Shown here: positions 13,601 to 24,500 of the stretch, piece after piece
How positions within the stretch are numbered: position 1 is the stretch's first letter
How the letters are laid out: each line of letters begins with the position of its first letter
Assembly (NCBI GenBank): GCA_029948255.1
Contig: JALIZF010001447.1
Location: forward strand, 248,001 to 312,000
DNA from: Telmatactis stephensoni
Lineage: Eukaryota; Cnidaria; Anthozoa; Actiniaria; Isophelliidae
Length of the DNA stretch: 64,000 nt
Reading direction: 5' to 3'
The notes under the pieces: model-generated
Database searches by the model: none
Seen by the model: only the letters and a program-made list of their open reading frames with translations
What the model was told of the DNA's origin: nothing
Translations under genes and position numbers: made by a program

Positions 13601-14668
13601 TTTGCTGTAACGTCACAAGGTTTTGTAAAAAGCTTTTAGTAAAGCCAGTAAAAGTGTAGCAGTTACTGTTTTTCATACTTCATCATCAATTTATGACAAA
13701 AGCTATGAAAACGGCCGCTTAGCTGTTATTCCGCTATGTCAGAGGTGTCTCTCTTATTGTAGAATTTGATTCCAGTTTTTGCCGGGGGTGGGCGGGTTGG
13801 GGTGGTGCATTCGCCATGTACCAGACACAGTTGACAGAGCAAAGCCTCAAAGAATACATGTCCATTCCAGAAGAAAGACCAGAGAAGGACCAGCAAATGG
13901 TGTCCTTTATAAAGAAGTGTCTGTTAAAGGGTTCACTGTACTATAATATACCACTGAATACTGTACAAACTTCCAACAACCTGCCAACATCTTATCTGCA
14001 TCTGATTAACAACCTGCTATTAGCTTCAGTACTCTTTTGAGTTCCTATAGAAAATCATGTCTTCCCAAGACTTTTTCTCTCCTCATCTATCCTGCCTCCC
14101 CTTCTATTTTCATCATTAATAAAAATAATAATAAGATGAAATAAATCTTGATTTGTTAAATCAGGCTAATTTAATATCAGCCTACAATGTGGGCATGCTG
14201 TGACTCTCTTGACAATCATTTTACTCAATTTTGTGGGAAAATTATTTATAAATAAAACTATGGGTGAATGGAAATCTGTAACTGTATAAAAAATATAACT
14301 TGCTGATGTTTAGAACCTAGGCCTTTTGTCAGCCTCTCTTTATGTGGTATTACAGCTTGGTGGGGGCGGATTTAGGGGATGGGTGCAGCACCCCCTCCTG
14401 AGATGACTTTAGTGCTTTTTTCTCAACAGTTTCCGATATTTATATAATGGTACACCCCTCCTGAAGATGGCGAACCCCCTCCTGAAGATAATCCTGGATC
14501 TGCCCCTGTACCCTTCATCCCTTATTGTATCTTTAACACCGACACAGCCCAAACTAGCACTCACTAGTCTCCTTTTATAGATAAAACTGTTCACACTAAA
14601 GCACTTTTGTCTTTTTAGGAAAAGGAAAGAAAACCACATCAGATCAAGACCTTGAGTGCAAGCTGTAG
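7606..14668 (+). CDS. STOM: Stomatin, complete, nine coding exons, 303 aa
   Basis: SPFH-domain membrane scaffold expected on the cytosolic face of the plasma membrane or endosomes, where stomatins form oligomers, bind cholesterol-rich domains and modulate channels. Exons: 7606-7675, 10143-10249, 10988-11060, 11169-11251, 11337-11540, 12327-12382, 12515-12593, 12978-13167, 14619-14668; all junctions are GT-AG and the frame is unbroken to TAG at 14666. Residues 1-32 are polar; about 33-57 form the hydrophobic hairpin with conserved Pro51 and Cys34/Cys57, likely palmitoylation positions by family analogy. The SPFH domain runs from about residue 60 ([11 protein letters not shown]) to about 230, followed by the helical stretch with [15 protein letters not shown] and the oligomerisation segment [13 protein letters not shown] near 255-267. 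The C-terminus is a lysine-rich tail. In-frame TGA and TAA lie upstream of the first ATG; a second in-frame ATG at 7636 could also be used. Human stomatin is 288 aa, so length fits. It is divergently paired with another stomatin. Confidence 0.96.
10143..10249 (+). CDS. STOM: Plus-strand stomatin, coding exon 2 (membrane hairpin)
   Basis: Acceptor TTTATTAG, donor GTAATG. It encodes [20 protein letters not shown] and the rest of the hairpin up to FFCLK. Confidence 0.93.
10631..10800. repeat. Probable old dispersed repeat in stomatin intron 2
   Basis: TTGCTCAAAGATGGGTTGG on the left and a loosely inverted CTTCAAGCAACCAGACCC on the right. Degenerate; could be chance. Confidence 0.3.
10988..11060 (+). 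CDS. STOM: Plus-strand stomatin, coding exon 3
   Basis: Acceptor CTCTCAG, donor GTAATT. Start of the SPFH domain: [20 protein letters not shown], then AKGPG. Confidence 0.95.
11169..11251 (+). CDS. STOM: Plus-strand stomatin, coding exon 4
   Basis: Acceptor TTGTTCAG, donor GTACTT. Encodes [20 protein letters not shown] and the strand ending DVPPQE, typical of stomatin. Confidence 0.95.
11337..11540 (+). CDS. STOM: Plus-strand stomatin, coding exon 5
   Basis: Largest exon, 68 codons, in phase at both ends. Holds [20 protein letters not shown] and [20 protein letters not shown], the core of the SPFH fold. Confidence 0.95.
11627..11866. repeat. MITE-like element in stomatin intron 5
   Basis: Inverted ends TAAAGGCAGTGTTACACTAG and (opposite strand) TAAGGCGGTGTTACATGAGA, both followed by ACGATTTTTA. 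The interior is rich in TTGCAACG/CGCAATG motifs. Confidence 0.8.
12093..12280. repeat. MITE-like element, TAGAGTGG family, copy 2, near-perfect long hairpin
   Basis: TA-bounded; arms of about 85 bp (TAGAGTGGATTTCGTATGAC and its inverse at the right end) are almost perfectly complementary around a short centre. In stomatin intron 5, just upstream of exon 6. Confidence 0.85.
12327..12382 (+). CDS. STOM: Plus-strand stomatin, coding exon 6
   Basis: Encodes [18 protein letters not shown]. Two GT donors overlap (GTGTAAGT); the second, at 12383, is the one that keeps frame with exon 7. Confidence 0.93.
12515..12593 (+). CDS. STOM: Plus-strand stomatin, coding exon 7
   Basis: Encodes [19 protein letters not shown] and the start of the C-terminal helix, ending REARAK at a GTGGGT donor. 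Confidence 0.95.
12655..12892. repeat. MITE-like element with homopolymer run in stomatin intron 7
   Basis: Inverted ends TAAGGAATGGACCATAAGAA and (opposite strand) TTAGGGACGGACCATTAGAA. Contains a long T run followed by a long G run, and internal GGCCACC boxes in opposite orientation. Confidence 0.75.
12978..13167 (+). CDS. STOM: Plus-strand stomatin, coding exon 8
   Basis: Acceptor TTTGTAG, donor GTGAGT. Contains [40 protein letters not shown] and [15 protein letters not shown], the oligomerisation and C-terminal signature of stomatins. Confidence 0.95.
14352..14512. repeat. Short inverted-repeat element in stomatin intron 8
   Basis: GGGGCGGATTTAGGGG near the left end matches the inverse of AATCCTGGATCTGCCCC at the right end. 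Internal repeats of CCCCCTCCTGA. Confidence 0.55.
14619..14668 (+). CDS. STOM: Plus-strand stomatin, terminal coding exon
   Basis: Acceptor CTTTTTAG restores the frame left by exon 8. Encodes [16 protein letters not shown] and TAG. The tail is not conserved in the family, so support is frame and splice site only. No canonical AATAAA was seen directly downstream; a GATAAA variant lies at about 14689. Confidence 0.8.
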
Positions 14669-15130
14669 ACGAATTCTTGGATCTGAGATAAATATATACA
14701 ATAGTATAGTTAAAGTAAATGTAAATATTATGTTCTACTAACATTTACAGAATTATCCTATCGCGATAAAAATTATTTCATTCTACATGTGTACAAAAAA
14801 AAAGGTGAACTTCTTAAACTGAAAAATAACAGTTGTCAAGTTATATATTTTATGCTCGCTTTTCGTGATACTTGCTACGCAACGTCGATGCACCATAAGT
14901 TCCAAGAGACGCCGAGAAAGAGCTTTTTGCGCCTCTGCAAAAGGTCTTCTATCGTAAAAAAGCTTTCATACAAGAAAAAATGATTATTTTCAGTCAATTT
15001 CTTGATTTTTCTTTGGTTTGTTTCTTTTTTGTTCCTTTATTCCTTTTTTTCCTTTGAAGAGGGCTTTTCATGCTCTAATATCAATGAAGCTATGATAAGC
15101 AAATGATTTATCAAAAAAATGTTCATACAC

Positions 15131-15270
15131 CAATTTTCATATATCAGTTCAGTGGTCACACACAGCATCCAAGCGAGGCTTCAGGGTATAAATTGGAATA
15201 ATCCTTTGTGTGTACCTTGGAGTCTCGCTTTAATGCTTTGTGTGTGACCACTGAACTGATGTACGGAAAT
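15131..15270. repeat. Inverted-repeat element (CAGTTCAGTGGTCACAC ends)
   Basis: Left end ATCAGTTCAGTGGTCACACA and right end TGTGTGACCACTGAACTGAT are inverses; homology continues outward to CCAATTTTC/GGAAATTG. Confidence 0.8.
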
Positions 15271-15530
15271 TGAAATAGCAAGTGATAACATGACGAGTAT
15301 GCGCGAACCGCTGGACGGCAGTGGCCTCAATTACGGTTTTAACCTGGCTTAGGACTACCTCTCTCATCAATAAAGTCGTATATAGTCTCCCCAAAGTTTT
15401 TCGGAGCATTACACTCGAGTGCAGAAGTATGAACAGCTAGAAATTATCCTTTCAAAATTATCTATTTGTCCAAGACAATAGAAGTTGGAGACATGCGCAG
15501 ATGTTATCACTTGCTGTTCGGAAATTGGTG
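15271..15530. repeat. Second inverted repeat abutting the previous one
   Basis: ATAGCAAGTGATAACATGAC then ATGCGC on the left is inverse to GCGCAGATGTTATCACTTGC on the right. The shared CCAATTT/AAATTGG edge suggests a compound insertion. Confidence 0.6.
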
Positions 15531-15687
15531 AATAGAAAAAAGGAGCAGATTTACGGACGAAATGTACGTTTCGCATGAACGCACTTCGACGTGTCGCTTT
15601 TAGATGTGATGTATTTCCGGGTCGAAGAGCTCGGAAAAGTTGCTCTAGCTACTCAATAGTAAACAAACCCTCTTATTGGAAAAATAT

Positions 15688-15809
15688 TAGAGTGATCGCA
15701 CTTAACCCGTGAAATTGTACTAGCTAAATAATGCAAAATAGCACTATTAAAAAACAAGGATTTTGTACTATTTATCACTAATTAGATTTTGTACTGTGCG
15801 ATCACTCTA
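15688..15809. repeat. MITE-like element (TAGAGTGATCGCAC ends)
   Basis: Perfect 14-bp inverted ends, TAGAGTGATCGCAC and GTGCGATCACTCTA, 122 bp apart outer to outer. The first bases resemble the TAGAGTGG family but the rest differs. Confidence 0.8.
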
Positions 15810-16333
15810 GTGGGAAGAATTTTAGAAATAGTGCTTTTTGCACTGATCATCCTCGGAGACCCAGGACGTCGGGGGCGGGGGAGGGGAGGGAGGGCGAGAG
15901 AAAAAGGAAGAAAGGATGCCTGCGTCTTTCCTAATTTACCGGTTTGGGGATGTTCGAGACGCCCTAGACCCTCGAGGATATGTTTTTGCATTGGACCGAA
16001 GTCTTTTTTGTTGTTGTTTTCACACAAATGACGTCACTCTTAGCCCAAGAATTGTATCCTAGTTGTATAATTATTTCCCTGTAGTTTCCACTCGTACGAA
16101 ATCAACTCCATTAAAGACCAAACGTAAATTGTAAAAGAAAAGTTAAAAGAAGAGTTTGAAATGGGAAGTTCGATATGGGGAGTTTGAATAGTTCACATTA
16201 CGTATGGATTTGTTTGGGGTTTTCTCTATTGCGGAGTTTTCGTACTCCTATTGTGGAGTTTCATATATAAATTCGTTATGGTACAAGCTATGTGGGTTGT
16301 GTTTAAACAATAAATGGGATTTGTCAATAAAAT

Positions 16334-16465
16334 TAGACTGCGAGCAGTTCCACTTCAATTCCCTCCGTCCAAGGAAGCTGAAGAAGTTTTTAGAATACGT
16401 ACCTCGACAAGTAAACTTGTCTTTCCTGAAACCGAAGCCGGAAGAATGGGACTGCTCGCAGTCTA
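16334..16465. repeat. MITE-like element (TAGACTGCGAGCAGT ends)
   Basis: Perfect 15-bp inverted ends TAGACTGCGAGCAGT and ACTGCTCGCAGTCTA, 132 bp long. Confidence 0.82.
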
Positions 16466-17661
16466 GACTAAACAGCTATAGTTTGTATTAACTAAGCTTA
16501 ACAACTTAGGTGATAAGCAGACATATTGTCAGTCTGGTGCGTTCCGAGACGGAACTGAATATTAATGTATGACAACATATGGTTGTATAATTTAGAGTTA
16601 CAATAAAGCGTTTCAGGTGATTTTAATCTGGCACTACTTTTACGTCTATATGTTCAATTATTTACTTGATAGACAACTAAGATTATCAGCAGCCTGATGT
16701 TTGCGCAGACGCGGTCAGTGGTCGCGATCATTAATGCATTACGGCTCGATCCACTCTGCCAACACAACTCTGCGATATCAGAGTAGTATTAGTGGAAACA
16801 GTTACGATCGAGGGTACAATATGGACGTCAGTACCACAACTGAACCTTTGAACTTTGATTAGCTTAGCAGCCGTAATGTTCCGGCCACGAAAACGCTCCC
16901 AACATTGCTAGCCCCGACATTTCTTTTAATTGTTCTGTTACCACCAAATCTAGCGTAAGAAGCCGTAAAGTATATATATATGAGCCGATTCTCAATAAGC
17001 TTGCGAAACTTACGAGACATGCATTCTGACTTTAAATCAAAGGTAACTAACAGAAAGTTAAGTGAAAGACTAAGAATCATACAGATAGGTAAAAAAAGTG
17101 AAGGATTATATACCAATCCTACAAGAATATCAAAAAGGTATAGTTAGAAATAAACGAGAAAAAGATACTAGAGTAAGAGCTGCGTAACCAGGTCATATAC
17201 TGCAAGAATTGGCAGGACTAAAGCTAAGCCTGTAACTGATCGATCGCGTGTGAACAGACAAACTACTTATGTCAAACAGACAGAAAGTCACGGAAGTACC
17301 TTGAGGTTCCTTGATGGAGTGTTCATGCAGTTATATATCCCTCAACTCAAAAGATTATAAATTAACTAGTTGGTTCCATTAAAATGTCAGTGAAGATTCA
17401 AAGACTTATTACAAACGTTTCTAGATGTCAGTTCCATTTCTCGTACTAGCATATATAGATTAAAAACATTTCAAATGTCCCAGTTGACAATTTCGTCTCT
17501 CGCAACGTGCTATAGTATGAAAAAAGGTTAGGGTTCTTTTTAGCAGGCGACAAAAACTGCCAACAATGTTGGGACAGCAACGTACAATGATGTTGGATGT
17601 TTATATTGATCACTACTTACACACCACAGTCTTCATCCTCACGATGCATTTTGAGTTTGAC

Positions 17662-17800
17662 AAAACTGTCTTCATCGCTGGTCCACCTCTCATGTATAAG
17701 GGGATAACATGGAAAATGGGTCACTTGACCTCATATTTTAGCTTATATCTCCTAAAACGCTAAAACAAGAGATCGGTGGACCAGCGATGAAGACAGTTTT
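17662..17800. repeat. Inverted-repeat element (AAAACTGTCTTCATCGCTGG ends)
   Basis: A 26-bp perfect inverted repeat at both ends, bounded by AAAACTGTCTTC and GAAGACAGTTTT. 139 bp, no coding capacity. Confidence 0.82.
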
Positions 17801-18099
17801 TTAGAGACTACATTAATAGAATACTAAAACGGCAAAAATTGTTTCGCGTTTCCAATTATCCCCGTTGGCCCGTTTTGAAAAAGGTAAGTTATGACGTTAT
17901 AGGTCACGTGACACCTCGATAGTCACCAAAACTACCTTAATTAAAAGTTCAATGAAATTTCTCGGCCATGCTTGTAATATAGCCAATAACTGGTTTGCCT
18001 CCTTGCCAGTTGGGATTCTTAATCCATTTATGTTTGATTTAAATGATTTAATTAGTTAGGATTTGTAAATTGAGCTGAAAAGCCCTGTTGAGGGAGTCT

Positions 18100-18157
18100 C
18101 GATCATGTATGTATGTATGTATGTATGTGTGTATGCGTGTATGTATGTATGTATGCA
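18100..18157. repeat. (ATGT)n microsatellite
   Basis: Runs of ATGT interrupted by GTGT and GCGT. Confidence 0.9.
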
Positions 18158-18735
18158 GTTGTTGTTGAATTAATTGACGCGCCTTAGCTCATGCAAATTT
18201 CGTGCTCGCTACCCTCTGGCGGGAAAGGATAATCCCGATATACGTTGTTTTAGCCCCTCAGAATTTAATGGCTTGCTAAAAATCTGCGAAGTTACTTTAG
18301 AAAGAGGTGTGATGAAGTTACGCCCCCATCAACGTGTTTTGCAAAAATGGCTTCTTCTCTATAGAAACCGTCGGGCAAGCTGTTGCCCTCCACCAAACGT
18401 TTCTATAGAAACTGAAGCACCAACTTCGGCCGCTTATCACTTTGTTGCTATTCATCGAAGCTACTTCAAAATTTCAACTTTTACAAATTTTGGTGTGCTT
18501 TTTTCAAATATTATATTTTTGTTTGGCGTTGGATTGGGCCAAATTTGACTGAACATGTTACGCAAAGGGCGAGAAAAACTCATTGTCGTACAAATGTACA
18601 GACTTGTCGATTTTTCACGGGGTGTATATTCTGCAGTCGCTACTTTTATTTTGTATGGTGGATGAGAGCGGCAAGCGAAACGTAAAATGAGTAATGAATA
18701 GACCAGTTCACGCTGTCGTTCGCCATTTTGAGCTG

Positions 18736-18957
18736 ATAGAAATCCGGATCACCTTGACTTGCCTGCATAACTCCAATCGATTTTGTTGGATTTTCGAGAA
18801 CTTACATTTTTTGAAAAGATCATATTTTCTTTGTTATTCATGAATGTTAACATGTTGATCACTGAAAGGCTGCAAATCGAGAACATATAAGATTTTTGTT
18901 TCCGTAAATATGCAAATTAGCTTGAAATTTCGGGGGGCAAAGTGATCCAGATTTCTA
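18736..18957. repeat. Inverted-repeat element (ATAGAAATCCGGATCACCT ends)
   Basis: ATAGAAATCCGGATCACCTT on the left and the inverse of AAGTGATCCAGATTTCTAT on the right, with three mismatches. Confidence 0.65.
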
Positions 18958-19207
18958 TAAATTTTGGCGTATAAACTGCATAGTCTAAATCGAGGGGAAA
19001 AAGGTCGAGATCGAATAGGGAATATTTACCCAGGGAGAGCAAAGGAATAGGAATATTTAGACGGTTAGAATATTCTGCTTCTATCCCCGATGATGAAAAA
19101 TTGTCTGTTTTGGGAGCGGAAAACGCATGAACGAATAACGTGTAGTTTCTAAGACCATGATGTTTACCGACGTAAAAATTTGTAAACATACAAGCTCTGT
19201 GCGATGT

Positions 19208-19316
19208 TCGTGGCGCCGGCTAAGGCTATTTTTAGTAACTTCGCCATCGCGCGTGCAGCCATGCCACAAAATTAAAAATTCTCTTCCGGTGAAATCGGAG
19301 CGCTGTCCGCAAAGAT
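19208..19316 (-). repeat. Dispersed repeat fragment, inverted relative to the copy at 21488
   Basis: Read on the minus strand it matches 21488-21590: both contain GACAGCGCTCCGATTTCA, a CTGCACGCGC box and a TAAAAATAGCC/TAAAAACAGCC box. Likely remnants of one repeat family. Confidence 0.65.
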
Positions 19317-19509
19317 TAGAGGATTAGATTTTTAATTTGAACTGGGATTTTAAAAGAGTGGTAAAAAGATTAGAACCACCCCACCCCATCCTCTCCCAAG
19401 ACAAGAGGGAGTGATTTTTTATCGCAGCTTATTTCCAGTAGTGCATAGTTTCATTTATGCTGGATCAAATAAGAGCGGAAAGTTCTTGCCCTCTAATTTC
19501 TTCTCAGTA

Positions 19510-20010
19510 CCTCCCCTTTGATTAACAAATTAATAAATTAAGAGGAGATTTTTTTCAATGACGAGCAATAATGGCGAAAAGCGCCAAAAACTAGACCTTC
19601 GTACGAACTTTAATCCAAATTTTCGTTCTGGATTAACACTCAAATCCTTTTTCTACCGGTTAAAAACTGATGTACCAAGATAAAATACCTGTTTAAAACA
19701 GATTTTTGAATTGTACAAGACTTTTTCTTGGCGTTGTGTTGGTATTAAGCTTTTCAAGCTGAATATAAAGAAAACATACAGCAAATGAGCAAATGAAGGC
19801 CTAAACCTCATTTTCGATCCAAATTTTCGTTTTGGATTAACACTTTGATTCAACTTTCATTGGCCAAAACTACTTACAAACAACTTAAACTTTCTGACAG
19901 AAATGATTTTAATTCTGTACAACACAGCTATTCTTCAACTCAGGAGTTTTTGTCATTCACTGCTCGAACTTGAAAAAAGTCCCCTCTTAATTGACTAATT
20001 GATAAAGAAG
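19510..20010. repeat. Repeat cluster with direct and inverted copies
   Basis: ATCCAAATTTTCGTT(C/T)TGGATTAACACT occurs at 19614 and 19816. The outer parts (AAATTAAGAGGAGATTTTTT near 19535 and CCCCTCTTAATTGACTAATT near 19982) are loosely inverted. Confidence 0.5.
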
Positions 20011-20639
20011 GTGTAAAAAAGTTGTAAATGCTGCGTCTCGCGAAGGGCCACAACCAAAACAAAACATATGTTGCGTGGAAATTTCCCGCCATTTTTCAAA
20101 CTTTGCGCCGGCAGGCGCGTTTGGCTACAAAAGATCAGCGGAAAATTTTTGGCATAGCTGTAAACACCTAGGTGAAGTTTGGTAAATTAAAGTTGATTTT
20201 ATTATTGACAAGGCTTTTCACAAAAACAACTGAAAACATTACTTTTTGCCGTTCAACTCCTCGATTGCAAAGTAAACGCTGTCTTCATCATGTCTTAACA
20301 CTAAAGGTGAATACGAGCAACAAAATTACTCATGAACTCGTCTCGCAACATTGCTGCGAAACGAGTTGAAGAGCGATGCTGCGCGTTTTTCCACCCGAAA
20401 ACAAACTTGTCTCGCAACGAAATAGTTTGTTGCAGGTTGAGTGAATCCTGACTTCTGATTGTATCAATCACGAACACTTGGCTTTGGGGTGGTAACTGAA
20501 TACGCACATACAACATCATGAAATTTTGTTGCAACTGAAAAGTTGAGCGACTGTCCGACTTGCTGCAACAAATTTTCAACTTGCAGTAAAAAGTATTTAT
20601 ATTTCCAATTAATAAAAATTTCGAAACAAAAATCTGCCT

Positions 20640-20750
20640 GGACATTTTCTCTGATATGTTAAAAAAGAAGTTCCTGCCAAAGTGAAAAAAATTCATTTCC
20701 ACTTTTGGTGGCCAAAAAAAATCATCACATTTCTAATGGTCTGTCCCTTA
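20640..20750. repeat. Fragment of the element found at 12655-12892
   Basis: ACTTTTGGTGGCCAAAAAAA and TTTCTAATGGTCTGTCCCTTA match one end and the internal GGCCACC box of that element. Confidence 0.6.
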
Positions 20751-21487
20751 GCTTTATGTTTTTGAGCTTGACTTCTGTTTTGACATTTATTTTTTTTTTT
20801 GATCATCGGTATGTTCTGTAGCCGTTTTCTCGAAGTCGTCTTGATGCCAGTTTGCACTCTCCACACAACAATGCCGAACTTCCATCATCGTTGGAATTGT
20901 TTACGGCAGGCTCTTCATTCTTCTCACCAAATTTTACAGGCGAGTGGAACGCACACATCTCCGTTCCTCCTCTACGTACTTCAAGTATGGCATGCTATAA
21001 ACTTGATGTTTAGTATATTTATGTCTTTTACCATCTCGTCGAAGTCTACTATACCAGGACAAACTATATAGCCAGGGTTGCCTGAGATCTTTTCGGCCAA
21101 TATTAATTTTCTCTGAATTTCCAGGCCGGGTCTATCAATCCAGTTCCTCAACTGTTTTGAAGTTGACTTAAGGCCTAACGGCTCAGGGATAGTTTCTCCT
21201 GAGTATTATTGAGTGGGCTGTAGCTTTCTTTGTCGGAATAATCAGCCTTTCTTGCTTGATGGACTACACATAGGAAAACTTGATGTAAATGACCAGAAAC
21301 ATGAGCGGTTATGGATTTCAAACTGAGAACAGCTTTTGTAACAAGACGATATTTCACCGGCCTCATTAACGCGCTCCAATACAGACACTTCGATCCTGTG
21401 ACAACTGTGATTGTTGTTCTTCGGTGTTTGAACAAAATTTTATCCCAACAGGTTGCAAAACTGATTGCCAAAAGCTGCCATTTTACC

Positions 21488-21590
21488 GCATGTTTGCCGA
21501 CAGCGCTCCGATTTCATCGGAAGAAAATTTTTGGCTGGCTGCACGCGCAATGGCGAAATTACTAAAAACAGCCTTAGCCACCTTAGCCAC
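21488..21590 (+). repeat. Dispersed repeat fragment, partner of 19208-19316
   Basis: Same sequence as the 19.2 kb copy in opposite orientation. Explains the overlapping open frames on both strands here. Confidence 0.65.
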
Positions 21591-24500
21591 CATATTGGTT
21601 TCGAAATTTTTGGGCTTCCTGTGGTTTGTTTGACGCGCGCGCGCACTCATTTTCCCGCCAAAACTGCCATTACATTGTAGGTGTGAACTGACAAGAAAAG
21701 GGCATAGCAGCTTGTTCTGGAAATACAACAGGCACAGAAAGGTACTGTGTCTTAGAAGTTGTATTTTCCTGTTCTCTGCGAATCAGGTACCACGAGAAGG
21801 CCCCTAATCCCTTTTGCCATGCGAGATCAAAGCGATGAATCTTGTTCGTCGCACATTAGTTGTGCACAGTTGACTGAAATCGAGATAACCCGAGAATAGT
21901 TTGTAAGCCTCTGATCATGTCTGATAGCTTCTGGTAAGTAAATTATTACTAGGCTGGAATATCATGAAATATGTGTATATTTATTGTAATTTCTAGTGAT
22001 GAACATCCATATTATCCTTGACATTCGTTTATGTATTACTAGTGTAAAGTTAATTCCTGTTGAACAATTTAGAGCAAGATTTTTTTGGGACTTTGATAGC
22101 AAGGAAAAGCGTAACAGGAAACCTATAAGCTTATGTCATTATGTTATTCATGTTTTGGGTTTACAAAGTATATTTTAGATCACGAAGTCATCGGCTAGAA
22201 CAGCGGCAAGCATCTTTATTTACTCCTGTCTGCATGATTTCTAGCTTTCCGTACTCGATTTTTTGTCGAGGTCGTGACCTATTTTATAGCCAATTCGAAA
22301 AACTTGAACTCTATTGAATACTTACCTTGATAATGCGGAATATTACAATATTATATGACAGTCTCGATAGAACTGCATTTTCTGAGAAACGAAATTAAGC
22401 TTATATCTTATTATTCGATTTAATTTAGTGAAGTCAAACATAAGAAGGCCACTTGCACATCAGTAGACCAGTTCAGAGTTATGTTTTTCTCAATGTCTGC
22501 CTCGATTGAGCATAATAGGTAGGTGTGTAGAAACATAACAAATACATAAGATTTCAACAGAAGTCAAGGCTGATATTGTCCAACTTTTAACTTCAAATCT
22601 TAAGGTACTGTCTTCCTGGTTATATAAATCTTAAGACTCTTCTCTTTCCTGGACATATTCTTGTTTGTTAGGGGGAGGGGAAAAGGGGAGGACTCCCATT
22701 TATTATCATCACAAAATTTCATTTGTACCCCTTAAAAGTACCAACATTGGCATGGCTCATAAAGCTTAATCTGGTACCAATTTCAATTGAAGTACCAGAC
22801 TGTTGCTTTTTGACCACTTTAATGAATGGTGACCATCCTGAGCCAAAATATATGAAAAAATATAGAGAGAATATATACCATATGATCAATACAGCACTTG
22901 GTTTGTGAAGCTCATTTTATTTTTTCACTGATAAATTCATAACTTATTTTGTTTACATTTGTTTTACTGGAATTCCTTGGAATTCTAATACGACTCAGAA
23001 ATAACATTTTTGGTTGAGAGTTATATTTACAATTGGCACACATTTGTATTTGAGGTAAAAATCTATGAACATTACATTATTGACATTGACTACAAATTCA
23101 CACTCCTTTCAAGACAACATTCTCACATTTTCTTGAAAATGCTATTCATAAATTAATGATAATATGCTATCTAAGATATTTTAGTTGGAGAAGTCCTTTC
23201 ACTCATGTTGTAAAGTTATGGATGTGACTTTGTGATTTTGTACAAACTTTGTTAGCATTATTTTCATAAATACATCACCTAAACAGTATGATTATTATTT
23301 ACATGTAATATGCATACTCAACAATTAAAACTCAACATTTTTAATGGGTACTACTGTTTCTTTGAGGAGTTTCAATGAGCTTTGCTGCGTGGAGTAGTTT
23401 GAAATATCAGACAAGTATCCTCATTTTAGTCCAAAATAAAACTTTTGTGTTTCTATAGGTACTCAATTGACGTCAAGGCATTGTTGAAACTCCTGACCTG
23501 TCCATGGTTTTAAATAGAAAAGAGAAACAAGAAACAATATCTGGATATCATTTGACTGCATTTTGGTTGGTTATAGTATATTTATATTTATTTTGATTTC
23601 ATGGTATGTTTTGGTTTGAATTTAAGTTTCTTGTTTTGGATAGTTGTGTAAGAATGTAAAACCGGTTCACATTTGCAGTATTAAGCATTAGCACACCTTT
23701 GGCTTAGCTTTAGTCTTATTATTATCAGTGCTTTAATCTCTATATGCTTAAGCTTATAGCACAAAGCATCATTTTGGTTGAGTCATATTTCTTTGTTGGC
23801 CAAATTGTCTTCATTAAGATTAATGAGTATCACTAGACAGTATAGATTTCTACTAAACTGTACTAGTGTTTTAATGGAATGTGTCACTGCATCCAAAAAA
23901 TAACTACATGTACATGAAAAGCTTCATATCTATGTCTTGTTGTACATGTGCATATATTACATGTCTGTATAATTTAGGCATATTGTACACATCTAAACAT
24001 GCCTATCTTGTTATAGAAAGTATTCTTAGCTTTCATTGATCAAAAACAGTTATCAAGTATGAAGTTGTTACTAGGAATTTGAAGTCAACAATGTACTAAC
24101 ACACTGTAATTATACAGAATGTTGTCTTATTTTCTAACTTAACTTTGAGATTATTTATATGCAAGTTTTACTTGATGATCACACTGTAAAATGAACTTTA
24201 GGGGACTTCTTAAAGTTGGAAACAAGAGAGAATAAGGATACAATAGAACCCTGCTAATTGAAATTCTTAGGTAAATTGGAAACACAAAGTTTACCTGCCT
24301 TGATCTAAATGAATTCTAAGCCCTCTCTAAGGTTGGCAGTTAGGTATGGTGCTGAGTTCTAAACATTGGGGGCTCAGGATAACTAAATATTAATGGACCA
24401 AAAAGCTTACATACAAGGGAGATATTTCTGTGTTCAAGAAGTCAAAGAGCTCTAAATTGCAAAATAACTAAGTTAAGTAAAATTTACAGGGTTCTACTGC

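Noticed and set aside
13816..14040. 74-codon frame in stomatin intron 8 as an extra exon
   Set aside because: Exon 8 joins in frame directly to the terminal exon at 14619; no matching acceptor or family similarity.
15782..16031. Two mirrored open frames, one Arg/Gly-rich
   Set aside because: Overlap a MITE end and a GC-rich patch; no splice context or recognised domain.
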